This document shows, one piece after another, positions 19,234-28,973 of a stretch of 64,000 nucleotides of DNA (the first letter of the stretch is position 1; each line of letters begins with the position of its first letter). The notes beneath the pieces were generated by a model that did no database searches, was not told the origin of the DNA, and was given only the letters and a program-made list of their open reading frames with translations. Origin of the DNA: Legionella steelei (GTDB taxonomy: Bacteria > Pseudomonadota > Gammaproteobacteria > Legionellales > Legionellaceae); the NCBI RefSeq assembly GCF_001468005.1, contig NZ_LNYY01000019.1, positions 1,547,070 to 1,611,069 on the forward strand, in the 5' to 3' direction. The translations under genes were made by a program, and so were the position numbers.

Positions 19234-20307
19234 ATGAGCACTTGTAGCACCCATCGTCTTTCTTTTTTAGATAGGTATTTAACTTTCTGGATTTTTCTGA
19301 CTATGGCTGCAGGTGTTGGTATCGGCTCACTATTTACTGAAACACCACAATTTATAAACTCATTATCTATTGGCTCGACCAATATTCCTATTGCACTCGG
19401 ACTGATTTTAATGATGTACCCTCCTCTAGCTCGAGTGAAATATGAAGAGTTACCGCTAGTATTTAAAGATTGGCGTATCTTGTTATTGTCTTTAATTCAA
19501 AATTGGCTTGTTGGTCCATTTCTCATGTTTGGGCTTGCTGTTTTATTCTTGCATAACTACCCTGAATATATGACTGGACTCATTCTCATTGGGTTAGCGC
19601 GGTGTATTGCCATGGTTATTGTATGGAATCAGTTGGCTGAGGGCGATAATCAGTATGTTGCAGCCCTAGTCGCATTTAACAGCATTTTTCAACTCTTGTT
19701 TTTTAGTATCTATGCATGGTTCTTCCTCACGATTTTACCACCTTGGGTAGGTTTGACTGGACGAATAGTTCACATTAATTTTATGACCATTGCTGAAAGT
19801 GTCTTGATTTATCTTGGTATTCCCTTTTTTTCCGGATTTTTAACTCGTATTGTATTGATTAAGAAAAAAGGACTGTCTTGGTATGAAACCATTTTTTTAC
19901 CAAAAATTTCTCCTATTACCTTAGTTGCTTTACTTTTTACGATTTTGGCAATGTTTGCTTTAAAAGGTGCTATGGTTTTACAACTTCCAGCGGATGTGAT
20001 ACGTATTGCAGTTCCCTTGATACTATATTTTATTGTGATGTTTTTTATTAGTTTTGCGATGGGTAAGCTTATTGGTGCTAATTATGAAAAAACAACAGCA
20101 GCATCTTTTACAGCAGCAAGTAATAATTTTGAGCTAGCCATTGCTGTAGCAATAGCTACATTCGGACTTAATTCTGGAATTTCTTTTACAACAGTCATTG
20201 GTCCACTGGTTGAAGTGCCTGTTCTTATTATGTTAGTGAATGTTGCCTTTTGGCTAAAACGGTCTTGGTTTTCAGAAAAAAATCAGCAATCTGAAAATCA
20301 GGTGTAG
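19234..20307 (+). CDS. Arsenite efflux transporter, Acr3/ArsB (BASS) type
   Basis: 357 residues from ATG 19234, which has AAAAGGA nine bases upstream; the frame is open back to 19099 but that extension is polar and unlike the family. About ten membrane segments. The Acr3 hallmark [13 protein letters not shown], with the essential Cys in TM4, is present, as are the late motif [20 protein letters not shown] and the N-terminal [13 protein letters not shown]. It would expel arsenite or antimonite. No arsR, arsC or arsH is adjacent, which is unusual for an ars locus. Confidence 0.92.
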   Translation: MSTCSTHRLSFLDRYLTFWIFLTMAAGVGIGSLFTETPQFINSLSIGSTNIPIALGLILMMYPPLARVKYEELPLVFKDWRILLLSLIQNWLVGPFLMFGLAVLFLHNYPEYMTGLILIGLARCIAMVIVWNQLAEGDNQYVAALVAFNSIFQLLFFSIYAWFFLTILPPWVGLTGRIVHINFMTIAESVLIYLGIPFFSGFLTRIVLIKKKGLSWYETIFLPKISPITLVALLFTILAMFALKGAMVLQLPADVIRIAVPLILYFIVMFFISFAMGKLIGANYEKTTAASFTAASNNFELAIAVAIATFGLNSGISFTTVIGPLVEVPVLIMLVNVAFWLKRSWFSEKNQQSENQV

Positions 20308-20319
20308 CAGATTTGTAAC
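20299..20319 (+). repeat. 21-bp direct repeat, copy 1
   Basis: An exact 21-bp match to 27969-27989, overlapping the stop codon of the arsenite pump. The second copy sits at the edge of the hsp20 scrap, after the thiM-like gene. No function is evident; it may be a recombination scar. Confidence 0.7.
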
Positions 20320-20359
20320 GAAGTGTAATATAACCCTAGTTGTTTCAGGCAGTTCTAGG

Positions 20360-20398
20360 CAGTAACTGATCAATTTATTACATCGCAATTTACTGATT
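20360..20398 (+). repeat. 39-bp intergenic repeat, copy 2
   Basis: Diverged copy of 11745-11783, same orientation, in the spacer between the arsenite pump and the SLC13-type permease. Confidence 0.7.
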
Positions 20399-20593
20399 AA
20401 TCAAGCAATGCATATATTTTTTCTACAAAGCTCCATATATAATTGAATATTGCACTGTGGGGACAAAATCAAATTTAAATATGTAGATTAAGAAAATCCT
20501 ATCTATAATTTAGTTTAAATTGGATTTTTTCTAGAGCCTGCATGTGAAATGGAAATATTTTATTCACATCAGTTTAACTTGAGGTAATTAACG

Positions 20594-22354
20594 ATGTTAC
20601 CTACACAATTGCAGCCCTATTCAGTCATTTTCATTTTACTCCTTTCAATGATTTTCTTTATCTGGAATAAGTGGTCCTATGCAATTACAGCAATATTAGC
20701 ATTAACTGCTGCTGTTATTCTTGGTGCAGTTCCAGTTGCTCAAACATTCTCCGGAATAAATAACCCTGCTGTAATAACAGTTGCAAGTATCATGATTGCT
20801 ACAAATATTATTGCTAAATCAAATGTTCTTAAAATTGCAATTAACAAATTTGATATGCATACCCAATCTTTGCAGGTACTTTCATTCAGTCTTTTTATTG
20901 CATTTGTTTCTGCATTTTTAAATGATACAGGCGCATTAGGACTTGTATTACCTGTTAGTATCTATAGCTCTCTTAAGTACAACCGTTCACCTTCTTATAT
21001 TTTGATGCCCATTGCAATGGCCTCATTAATGGGAGGGATGGTCACATTAATCGGCACAGCATCCAATTTAATTATTTCAGATTTTCGAGCAAAAGCTATT
21101 GGTAAACCTTTTAGTTTGTTTGATTTTACCTATGTCGGCTTTTTTACAGCTCTGCTCGGGGTTATATTTATTGCGTTTATTGGTTGGCGCTTGTTGCCTA
21201 AAAAGAGAATACAAAAAACTTCATTTAAACCCATTTACACCATTGAAATTCGTATACCCCCAAAATCAAAATGGATAGACAAGACTTTCAATTGTTTTGA
21301 AGAAAATATTAAAGAATTAGCTGAGATTATGGGACTTATAAGAAGAAAGCGAAAATTAGGTTTACAAACAAATACTGAAATCAAATCAGGTGATCGATTT
21401 ATTATCCAATCAACCCTGGAAAACTTAGAAGAACTTTCAAATTCTGTTGATATAGTCATTTCTAACTTTATAAGAAAAGGAAGTAAAAACAAGTCAGAAG
21501 ATATCCTACTAGAAGCTATTGTACCAACTAAATCAAATCTTATAGGCAAAAAAGTTAAAGAAACTAATTTAAGATCAGTTTATAAAACTTCTTTTATCGC
21601 CATATCAAAGGCAACCAATTCTAAAATTGGAAGAATCAGAAATATAATTATTGAAGCTGGTGATATGGTTCTATTGCATTGTAAAGATCCAAATGTGTTA
21701 GATACTCTTCCGTCTTATGGTTTGATTCCCATAGAGACATCAACTTTACAATTAAAAATGGAATTTAAAAATTTTATACCCTTAATAATCTTCGTCATTG
21801 CAATTTTATTATCAGGATTATCTATTATGCCAGTTCAAATTGTTTTTTCTGCCGCAGCACTGCTCATGCTTTTGACTGATAGTAAAGCACTGGCATATGT
21901 ATATAAGCAGTTTGATTGGGCTGTCATTATTTTTCTAGCAGCGATAATTCCTTTAGGAGATGCGCTAACTCATACCGGGGGAGCAGATCTCTTGGCACAG
22001 CTGATATTCAGATTGTCACAGCATCTATCGATTTTTTGGACAATTGCACTCTTAATAGGAATTTCTATGTGCATCGCCAATTTCATTCATAATGTTGCAA
22101 CGGTCATTGTTATGGCTCCAATCGCCATTAGTCTCGCAAATACTTTAAAGATACCAATAGATCCATTTCTTATGGCTGTAGCCATAGGTTCCTGCTGTGC
22201 GGTGTTAACACCTATTGGACATCAAAATAATCTTTTGGTCATGGGGCCTGGAAGGTATAAGTTCCTTGATTATATGCGACTGGGATTACCACTTGAAATA
22301 ATAGTGTTGCTGGTGGCAACTCCTCTGATATATTGGATATGGTATTTGAAGTAG
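20594..22354 (+). CDS. SLC13/DASS-type permease with two TrkA-C (RCK-C) domains
   Basis: 586 residues. Membrane half 1 carries the NDTGALGLVLPV motif and a GTASNLIISD hairpin. A central cytosolic part (about 210-390) contains two TrkA-C-like domains. Membrane half 2 ends with the matching hairpin (TPIGHQNNLLVMGPG). This is the architecture of the SLC13/ArsB-like ion transporter group that includes sulfate and dicarboxylate permeases. The anion is unknown; the neighbouring Acr3 makes an oxyanion plausible but not shown. GAGG lies about 9 bases before the ATG. Confidence 0.88.
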   Translation: MLPTQLQPYSVIFILLLSMIFFIWNKWSYAITAILALTAAVILGAVPVAQTFSGINNPAVITVASIMIATNIIAKSNVLKIAINKFDMHTQSLQVLSFSLFIAFVSAFLNDTGALGLVLPVSIYSSLKYNRSPSYILMPIAMASLMGGMVTLIGTASNLIISDFRAKAIGKPFSLFDFTYVGFFTALLGVIFIAFIGWRLLPKKRIQKTSFKPIYTIEIRIPPKSKWIDKTFNCFEENIKELAEIMGLIRRKRKLGLQTNTEIKSGDRFIIQSTLENLEELSNSVDIVISNFIRKGSKNKSEDILLEAIVPTKSNLIGKKVKETNLRSVYKTSFIAISKATNSKIGRIRNIIIEAGDMVLLHCKDPNVLDTLPSYGLIPIETSTLQLKMEFKNFIPLIIFVIAILLSGLSIMPVQIVFSAAALLMLLTDSKALAYVYKQFDWAVIIFLAAIIPLGDALTHTGGADLLAQLIFRLSQHLSIFWTIALLIGISMCIANFIHNVATVIVMAPIAISLANTLKIPIDPFLMAVAIGSCCAVLTPIGHQNNLLVMGPGRYKFLDYMRLGLPLEIIVLLVATPLIYWIWYLK

Positions 22355-22545
22355 CATAAGTATTTTATACCCAAAAAATAATGATTTGGTACTGACTGAA
22401 ATAATTATCTGGTCACATTAGAGCCGCTCTCTACAATTTTGATTTGTAGCTTTCTTTTGATTCTTGAGTTGTGCATCTAATTATCTCTTATCTTATTTTG
22501 ATGTGTACTAAGTTATGAGCTTTGTTTTTAAGCCATACAACTATA

Positions 22546-23811
22546 CTAATAACCCCATCCATTAAGTAAGGCTTTAGCCCCTTTTGCTTGTAACAAATCA
22601 TTACGCGCATCTTCAATGATTATTTGGGCTCGTGCTAAATTACGCCATGCTTCACGTAAATCAACCAAATCCCCTTCAAGATTAAAATAACGTTGTTTAG
22701 CCACCTTAAAACCGTCTTGTGCAATGTTTAATTCAATATTCAGATGCTTAATTCGAGTTATTGTCGCTCTGATGGTTAAATCAAGTTTTGCATTCATTTC
22801 TTCGATATATTGCTTTTGTGCCGCAATTGCTTGTTGTTTTGCTAATAATTCAGCTTGAGCTTGGCTAATGCGACTTGTGATATTGAAATCAAGAAGCGGC
22901 ATCGATACCCCAACTCCCACAGCATAATTATCTTTGCGTACCAAATGAGTTTTATCCATCCCCCCACCACTGGCAATCGCAACAATCTCAGGTCTGAACG
23001 TTGCTTTTTCTTTTTTTAATTTTTCCTGGGCAGCTTTAGCATCCGCAATTGCTCTTTTCACATAAGGACTTGCGAAGACTCGACTTTGTGAATTCAATGA
23101 ATCGATAAGCTTATCTGAGAGTACAGGACAAGCAATGGTGGATGCATCTATTCCTGTAATTATTGCAAGTTCTTTAAGACTGCCAAGCATTTGCTCTCTT
23201 AAAAATGCATGTTCTGTGCGTGCTTCTTGCGTCTCGGATTCCGACAAATAATTATCAACTACAGAACGCTGGCCTGTTTTTACAAAATGTTTTGCCTCTT
23301 TGGTAATAAGTGCTGACTCCTTAGCTAAGTTAATCCATATCTCTTGTTTTTTCTTGTAAGTAGCACATTGATAATAGGCTTGTAAGGCGAATAATTGAAC
23401 TTCATAGGCAGTTACGCGAGTGGATTGTTTTGCTACATCAACTTCTGAGCGTGCTGCTTTCACAGCTGCTGCTGTTCGGCCAAAATCATAAATTAATTGT
23501 TTAGTAACGACTCCTGCAGTGGGGCCTGAGCGATATGGAGAGCCTACTAAACCTTCAATACCAAGCCAATTGGAAGATCCTGGAAAACCCGCGCTATCTA
23601 TTGCTTCTGCTCTTAAAATAGGGAAATAACGTGCTTTGGCTACATCAATCTCTTTTTGTTTCACAAGCACTTCTAACTGGGCTTGAGAGATTGATTGGCT
23701 GTTTTTTGCAGCAAGACGAAGCAGCTCTTCTGTAGTTAAAATATGGTTCGTATTAGCCCAAACAGAGGTTGTAATACAATAGAAAAAGATTATGTTCCAT
23801 TTACGCTTCAT
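22546..23811 (-). CDS. TolC-family outer-membrane efflux protein
   Basis: 421 residues with a signal peptide (IIFFYCITTSVWA) and the repeated helices and strands of outer-membrane efflux proteins (SQAQLEVLVKQKEIDVAKAR; ARAQIIIEDARNDLLQAKGA). It is translationally coupled to the RND pump: its ATG overlaps the pump's stop (ATGA, 23808-23811). It supplies the outer-membrane channel of the second RND system. As with the first system, no adaptor is encoded alongside. Confidence 0.88.
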   Translation of the reverse strand: MKRKWNIIFFYCITTSVWANTNHILTTEELLRLAAKNSQSISQAQLEVLVKQKEIDVAKARYFPILRAEAIDSAGFPGSSNWLGIEGLVGSPYRSGPTAGVVTKQLIYDFGRTAAAVKAARSEVDVAKQSTRVTAYEVQLFALQAYYQCATYKKKQEIWINLAKESALITKEAKHFVKTGQRSVVDNYLSESETQEARTEHAFLREQMLGSLKELAIITGIDASTIACPVLSDKLIDSLNSQSRVFASPYVKRAIADAKAAQEKLKKEKATFRPEIVAIASGGGMDKTHLVRKDNYAVGVGVSMPLLDFNITSRISQAQAELLAKQQAIAAQKQYIEEMNAKLDLTIRATITRIKHLNIELNIAQDGFKVAKQRYFNLEGDLVDLREAWRNLARAQIIIEDARNDLLQAKGAKALLNGWGY

Positions 23812-26800
23812 TTAGATGCTCGCGCTTTTTTGTGTGCCTTGGCAAAAAACATACGATATAAAATAGGGACAACAAAGAGAGTCAACATGACTGAAAAGAG
23901 TTGCCCTCCAATGACCGCTCGACCAAGGGGAATATTCGCTTCAGACCCTTTTTCTATCCCAATCGCCATAGGGATAAGACCAAGAATTGCAGCAAGTGAA
24001 GTCATCAAAATTGGCCGTAACCGCTCTTTGGCACCATTGATAATCCCTTCTTCTAAATGATCATTGAGTTTCGTATGGTAAGAAATAAACTCGATCAATA
24101 AAACTCCGTTCGCTACTGCAATTCCAATCATAAAAATTGCGCCAATTGCTGCTTGAATACTAAAATAGGTATGGGTTAACACCAACATCAGTACAATCCC
24201 TACAACCCCCAAAGGCACAGTAACCATAATGACCAAGGGAAGTGAAAAAGAACGAAACTGAACCACCAAAATTAAATAAACCAATGTTGCAGCAAGTAAG
24301 AACCCCCCTCCTAAAGATTGTACTGAATCCATCATCTCGCGAATTTCACCACGAATGGCAATCGAATAGCCTTCTGGCAATTGGGTTTTATCGATTATTT
24401 TTTGCACGTCTCGAGACAACCCACCGATATCACGTCCTTGAGCATCCAAATAAATATCCGTGACTCGTTTGAAATTAACATGATCAATCTGGATTGGTCC
24501 TTTAGTTTGGGTAATTGTAGCTATTCGTTTCAAAGGAGTAACACGTTCTCGTTCATGACCACGAATTGGAATATCAGCAAACTGCTCAAAACTCGATACT
24601 TGCTGCTCTGCAAATTGCACACCCATAGGATAATTAATCCCCGTTTTTGGATCAACCCAAATGACATTAGAAGCAAAGGTTGCACTGCCTGTGACCGCAC
24701 TCACTACATTTTTTATAACCTCGTTGGTCGTAATTCCTAAATCCATGGCTTTATCACGATTGATATCTAAATTTATAATAGGAGCATCAAATCGCTCCTG
24801 AACACGAACATCCACAGCTCCCCGTATTTTTTTGATTTGATGTGCCAACTCTCTTGCAATTTTGAACTCTTCTTTGATATCAGGACCTTCGACTTGAACA
24901 TCAATAGGCGCTCTTTGACCATAATTCAATGCTGAAGTTAATAGTCCACCTAATTCAATACCAATTCCCACATCAGGATATTCCTTTTTCATTTTTTCGC
25001 GAATGATTTTGGCATAATGTTGGGATGTATGTTGCCGATTTTCAGTCAATGCGATATTAAAAAACACATCTTGGGTGCCAACATTTGGGGTAAATGCGGC
25101 TGGGAAACCGTATTCAACCCCAGCATTCGTAATAATCATCTCCAGATCGCCTGGTTTTATCCATTGCCGTAATTTGCCATCAATTTCTTTGGCAAACTCT
25201 GTTGTTTTTTCGATACGAGTTCCTGAGGCAATGCGCATGGTCACAATAAAACTGCCTGCATCAGCACGAGGAAAAAGCTCAGTACCAATAAGCGGGATGA
25301 GCGATATTCCACCAAGGAATAAAGCAATTACCATCGCTAATACTGTTTTTCTGTATTTCAATGCCCAAGCCAATCCTTTTCCATATCCTTCAGTCAAATG
25401 ATGAATGCCTTTTTGTGGCCAAAGTAACAAACCAGGTAATTTTGTGTGGTCAGAGCGATGTAAAAAGCGTGAGGCAAAAAGTGGCATTACCGTCATTGCA
25501 ATCAAAAATGAACTTATCATCGCAAACATAACCGATTTAGCTAGCGCTGCGAATAATATTTTTACAATACCTGTTAAAAAAATCACGGGGAACAACACGA
25601 CCAAAGTAGCCAGTGTTGATGCTAAAACAGGCATTGCCACTTCGGATGCTCCTTCCAAAGCGGCTTGTTTCGGTGAACGCCCTCTTTCTAGTTTTTTACT
25701 GATATTTTCCAATACCACAATGGAGTTATCAACCAATACCCCAATGGATAATGCCAGCCCACCTAAAGTCATTGCGTTGATGGTTTGTCCGGAAGCATTC
25801 AAACCAATCATTGCTGCCAATAAGGCCAGTGGCAACGAGAGTAAAATTCCAAAAGTTGCTCGAGGATTTCCTAAAAAAAGGAAAATCATAATCGCTGCTA
25901 AGCCACCGCCTAATAAGGCCTCTTGAGTAATGCTCGATATGGCTTTGCGAATAAAAATTGATTGATCAGCAACTAAAGTCAAATCGATATCCTGTAGGGT
26001 TTTCATCGATTTCTTAATTGCCGCTTTTACATTTTCTACAACTTTAATCGAGTTACCTCCAGGTTGTCGATAAACAGGAACATACACTTGTTCTTTGCCA
26101 TCAATAAGCACTACATTGGTTTGAATTTGTCCTGAGTCTTTTGCTTCTCCTATTTGTTTTAGGTATACCGGAACACCATATTCTGCTCGTAATGGAAAAT
26201 TATTCATTTCAGGAATATGTTGCACCAATCCATTACTGATAATCTGATAATCAAAATTACCAATTTTCACATCACCCGAAGGAATAAAAGTATTGAGTTG
26301 CACCATCTTTTCTAAAACGGCTAAGGGCGAGAAGTTGTATTCATTAAGTTTTTTAGGATCAAGGTAGATAACCACCTCTCTTAATCTTCCTCCCATCACA
26401 GTGGGCGCCATTGCTCCCGGAACTGCTTGAATCGTGTTACGTACTGTGTAACGGGCTACGTCATATATTTTTTCAATGCTTTTATTACCTCGAACCGCAA
26501 CCAGCGCCAAAGGAATAGATGCCATAGGATCAAAAGGCAGAATTAAAGGCGGCAGAGTTCCTGGAGGTAGTTGGCTCATAACCGACATCACTAAGGATGT
26601 AGTTTGAGCCATAGCGGAGTTAAGACCTGTAGTGGGTTCAAAAAAATTTTTAACGATACTTACCCCGACTAAAGATTTAGATTCCTGTCGTTCAATACCA
26701 ATTGCCTGAGCAGTATAACGTTCAAATCGGGCAGTTAAATTTTCTTCCACATCAGTCACTGGCATACCTGGGTATGATGAAATGACTTGCATTGCGGGCA

Positions 26801-26951
26801 AATTGGCTGAAGGCAACAAATCTTTTGGAAGACTAAAAATCGCAAGAACACCCATCAAAAGGATAATCAAGCAAGCCACAATAATAAGATGAGGATTATG
26901 AATGGCAGTTGATACTAAACCTGTCCCTATGCCTTTCCCTGATTCTTCCAT
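23808..26951 (-). CDS. RND-family efflux pump (AcrB-like)
   Basis: 1047 residues with full RND architecture: TM1 (IIVACLIILLMGVLAIFSLP), periplasmic porter domains, TM2-6 with GALALSIGVLVDN-type TM4, a second porter loop, TM8-12. The TM4 acidic pair is Asp-Asn (LSIGVLVDNSIVVLENI), not the Asp-Asp of the first pump, which also occurs in other RND lineages. It heads a two-gene operon with the TolC-like protein and is divergent from the thiM-like gene across about 147 bp. There is no membrane-fusion protein upstream or downstream. Substrate unknown. Confidence 0.92.
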   Translation of the reverse strand: MEESGKGIGTGLVSTAIHNPHLIIVACLIILLMGVLAIFSLPKDLLPSANLPAMQVISSYPGMPVTDVEENLTARFERYTAQAIGIERQESKSLVGVSIVKNFFEPTTGLNSAMAQTTSLVMSVMSQLPPGTLPPLILPFDPMASIPLALVAVRGNKSIEKIYDVARYTVRNTIQAVPGAMAPTVMGGRLREVVIYLDPKKLNEYNFSPLAVLEKMVQLNTFIPSGDVKIGNFDYQIISNGLVQHIPEMNNFPLRAEYGVPVYLKQIGEAKDSGQIQTNVVLIDGKEQVYVPVYRQPGGNSIKVVENVKAAIKKSMKTLQDIDLTLVADQSIFIRKAISSITQEALLGGGLAAIMIFLFLGNPRATFGILLSLPLALLAAMIGLNASGQTINAMTLGGLALSIGVLVDNSIVVLENISKKLERGRSPKQAALEGASEVAMPVLASTLATLVVLFPVIFLTGIVKILFAALAKSVMFAMISSFLIAMTVMPLFASRFLHRSDHTKLPGLLLWPQKGIHHLTEGYGKGLAWALKYRKTVLAMVIALFLGGISLIPLIGTELFPRADAGSFIVTMRIASGTRIEKTTEFAKEIDGKLRQWIKPGDLEMIITNAGVEYGFPAAFTPNVGTQDVFFNIALTENRQHTSQHYAKIIREKMKKEYPDVGIGIELGGLLTSALNYGQRAPIDVQVEGPDIKEEFKIARELAHQIKKIRGAVDVRVQERFDAPIINLDINRDKAMDLGITTNEVIKNVVSAVTGSATFASNVIWVDPKTGINYPMGVQFAEQQVSSFEQFADIPIRGHERERVTPLKRIATITQTKGPIQIDHVNFKRVTDIYLDAQGRDIGGLSRDVQKIIDKTQLPEGYSIAIRGEIREMMDSVQSLGGGFLLAATLVYLILVVQFRSFSLPLVIMVTVPLGVVGIVLMLVLTHTYFSIQAAIGAIFMIGIAVANGVLLIEFISYHTKLNDHLEEGIINGAKERLRPILMTSLAAILGLIPMAIGIEKGSEANIPLGRAVIGGQLFSVMLTLFVVPILYRMFFAKAHKKARASK

Positions 26952-27098
26952 TGACTAAACTTAATGATTTAATAAGGCAAACATGGTGCATTAGTATGTT
27001 GAATTTTGCAAGTAAGAATTATCCATGAATAAGTAGTGCTCATTTGAAAAGTGCGATAAAGTCATTTTAATTGCACAATAATTTGAAATGGAATTTTT

Positions 27099-27881
27099 AT
27101 GACACCGGAAGTAATTGAAATTTTAAAAAAAATTAAAGAGCAAAAACCTTATGTCTTAACTATTACCAATTATTTTCCTATGGGTTACGTGGCTAGTGGA
27201 ATTCGCAGTGTTGGTGGATTTCCTTTAATGTGTAATGCAGAACAAGAAGTTAAAGAACTACTAGGGATATGTAAATCTGTGGTGATCAATCTAGGAAAAT
27301 TAGATAATGCATTTATTAAACTGAGCAACCATATATGCAAAATAGCAAATGATATTAACCTACCTATTATTTTAGATCCTGTCGGAGCAGGTGCAAGCCA
27401 ATACAGAACCGACACAGCTATCAATATGATAAAAAATCATCGAATTTCTATTATACGTGGCTACCCCAATGAAATTGCTAGCTTATTGACAGGAGAATTA
27501 GTAATACAAAATAACAATCACATGATTGCGCAGAATATAATTATTGAACACGCAAAATCATTATCAATAAAACATAATGTAGCCGTGGTAGTTAGTGGGA
27601 ATAAACACAGGGTCATTGATTCTCACCAAATGAATCAATTTAATTTTGATTCAGACACCGTGCAAAAAGTAGCTGGAATAGGAAATTTGCTTTCGGCAAT
27701 CATTAGTGTTTTTAGTGCTGTTGAAAAGGACCGATTCATTGCTGCTAAAAATGCAGTTCATTTTTATGCTGAATGTGTTGGCCCAAAATCTAGTGTCGCC
27801 CTTGGACCGGCTTCTTTAATTACAGGGATTATAGATCAACTATATATTAACTCAGTAAAGGCACAACTATTTCCACACTAA
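27099..27881 (+). CDS. Hydroxyethylthiazole kinase (ThiM)-like protein lacking the catalytic cysteine
   Basis: 260 residues, the usual ThiM length. Family landmarks are recognisable: TITNYFPMGYVASG (usually HNITNYVVMNFTANG), the LDPVGAGASQYRT segment, and IIRGYPNEIASL (usually VIRGNASEI). The phosphate-loop motif GTGCLLSA is here GIGNLLSA, so Asn196 replaces the cysteine that acts as catalytic residue in ThiK/ThiM and the Thr is Ile. The Asn of RGN is also changed. The protein probably does not phosphorylate hydroxyethylthiazole in the normal way. No other thiamin gene is nearby and no TPP riboswitch was recognised upstream. A short copy of its 3' end lies at 11661-11732. Confidence 0.8.
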   Translation: MTPEVIEILKKIKEQKPYVLTITNYFPMGYVASGIRSVGGFPLMCNAEQEVKELLGICKSVVINLGKLDNAFIKLSNHICKIANDINLPIILDPVGAGASQYRTDTAINMIKNHRISIIRGYPNEIASLLTGELVIQNNNHMIAQNIIIEHAKSLSIKHNVAVVVSGNKHRVIDSHQMNQFNFDSDTVQKVAGIGNLLSAIISVFSAVEKDRFIAAKNAVHFYAECVGPKSSVALGPASLITGIIDQLYINSVKAQLFPH

Positions 27882-27968
27882 CTTTTGGCAGAAAATAACT
27901 TATTTTCAATTTTGTCTAAAAAAATCAATGTATTCTTGTTGAGATTGAGACGAAAACCCCAAAAAACC

Positions 27969-27989
27969 CAGGTGTAGCAGATTTGTAAC
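27969..27989 (+). repeat. 21-bp direct repeat, copy 2
   Basis: Exact copy of 20299-20319, lying at the 3' edge of the hsp20 remnant in the 429-bp gap between the thiM-like gene and the phosphoribosyltransferase. Confidence 0.7.
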
Positions 27990-28079
27990 AACCTCAAGCA
28001 TCCCTTTTTTGAACGTCGCTTTTGCTTTATCAATATTCACCGTTGATGGCAAAAAGATAGAACGCTCATATTTTCCATA
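27985..28079 (-). pseudogene. Small heat-shock protein (Hsp20) fragment
   Basis: Read on the minus strand from 28079 this gives YGKYERSIFLPSTVNIDKAK followed by ATFKKGMLEVV. That is the central alpha-crystallin motif of Hsp20 proteins (usually YG.FERSF.LP..VD..K..A.F.NGVL.V.LPK). The frame upstream is closed by a stop and the end is replaced by the 21-bp repeat sequence, so only about 33 codons survive. The rest of the 27882-28310 gap is AT-rich with no gene seen. Confidence 0.8.
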
Positions 28080-28310
28080 GCTGAATTATAGATTTTTTGA
28101 TACAGCCTTTAAATTTTTCTACATAAAATCGTCTTGTCAAGTCAACATAATTTTTTTGAAAAAATCAGGCAAAAAAATATATTAAAAAAAATCAAATCAA
28201 TTTAATGCATTAACAGTAACAAGCTAAAAGCTAATGCCATTGGCTATAAATTGGACTAAAATAATCTATAATTGCTTTAAATTTAAATAACGTGTTATCA
28301 AAGGTGAAAA

Positions 28311-28970
28311 ATGGATAAGTTCATCAATCGATTTGAAGCGGGCGTTATTCTAGCAAAATACCTTAAAGATTTTGCAAATAAACCGGACGTTATTATTTTG
28401 GCTTTGCCAAGGGGAGGAGTACCTGTAGCCTATGAGATTGCCAATGCATTATCAGCCCCACTTGAAGTCTTTATTGTTCGTAAATTAGGACTTCCAGGTC
28501 ATGAGGAACTTGCTATGGGAGCCATTGCTTCAGGGGGTACGGTCTTTTTTAATGAGCCGTTGATGAGTCAATTAAACCTCAATCACTTATCACTACAGGA
28601 TGTAATAGAAAAAGAACGAGAGGAATTACAGCGTCGAGAGCTGTTATATCGAGGTAATACTCCCTTTCCAAATCTCAAAGGAAAAATAGTTATATTAGTA
28701 GATGATGGAATTGCCACAGGCGCTACCATGATGGCAGCAATAGAGGCAATCCGTAATCATCAACCAACATCTATTATTATTGCCGTTCCTGTTGCCGCTT
28801 ATTCAACTTGTGAAGAAATGGCTCCTTTAGTTGATAAAATCGTTTGTCCACTAAAACCAATTGATTTTTATGCAGTAGGTTTATGGTATGAAAATTTTCC
28901 GCAAACCTCTGATAATGAGGTGATTGAATTATTAAAAAAATCACATTCAATACATTCTTCATCTAGGTGA
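28311..28970 (+). CDS. Phosphoribosyltransferase-domain protein
   Basis: 219 residues. Type I PRTase fold with the PRPP-binding motif ILVDDGIATGATM and N-terminal ALPRGGVPVAYEIA. Family members in this kind of neighbourhood are called predicted phosphoribosyltransferases; the acceptor is unknown. It is first in an apparent operon: the alpha/beta hydrolase starts 4 bp after its stop, followed by the erythromycin-esterase-like gene and a universal stress protein. The same grouping recurs in other bacteria, sometimes fused, suggesting a joint stress role. Confidence 0.88.
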   Translation: MDKFINRFEAGVILAKYLKDFANKPDVIILALPRGGVPVAYEIANALSAPLEVFIVRKLGLPGHEELAMGAIASGGTVFFNEPLMSQLNLNHLSLQDVIEKEREELQRRELLYRGNTPFPNLKGKIVILVDDGIATGATMMAAIEAIRNHQPTSIIIAVPVAAYSTCEEMAPLVDKIVCPLKPIDFYAVGLWYENFPQTSDNEVIELLKKSHSIHSSSR

Positions 28971-28973
28971 ATC

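Noticed and set aside
25405-25926. 173-codon plus-strand frame inside the second RND pump
   Set aside because: Antisense shadow of a strongly conserved RND protein; no family of its own.
27882-28310. Possible TPP riboswitch near the thiM-like gene
   Set aside because: No THI-box motif was found on either side; the gap holds an hsp20 scrap and AT-rich DNA.
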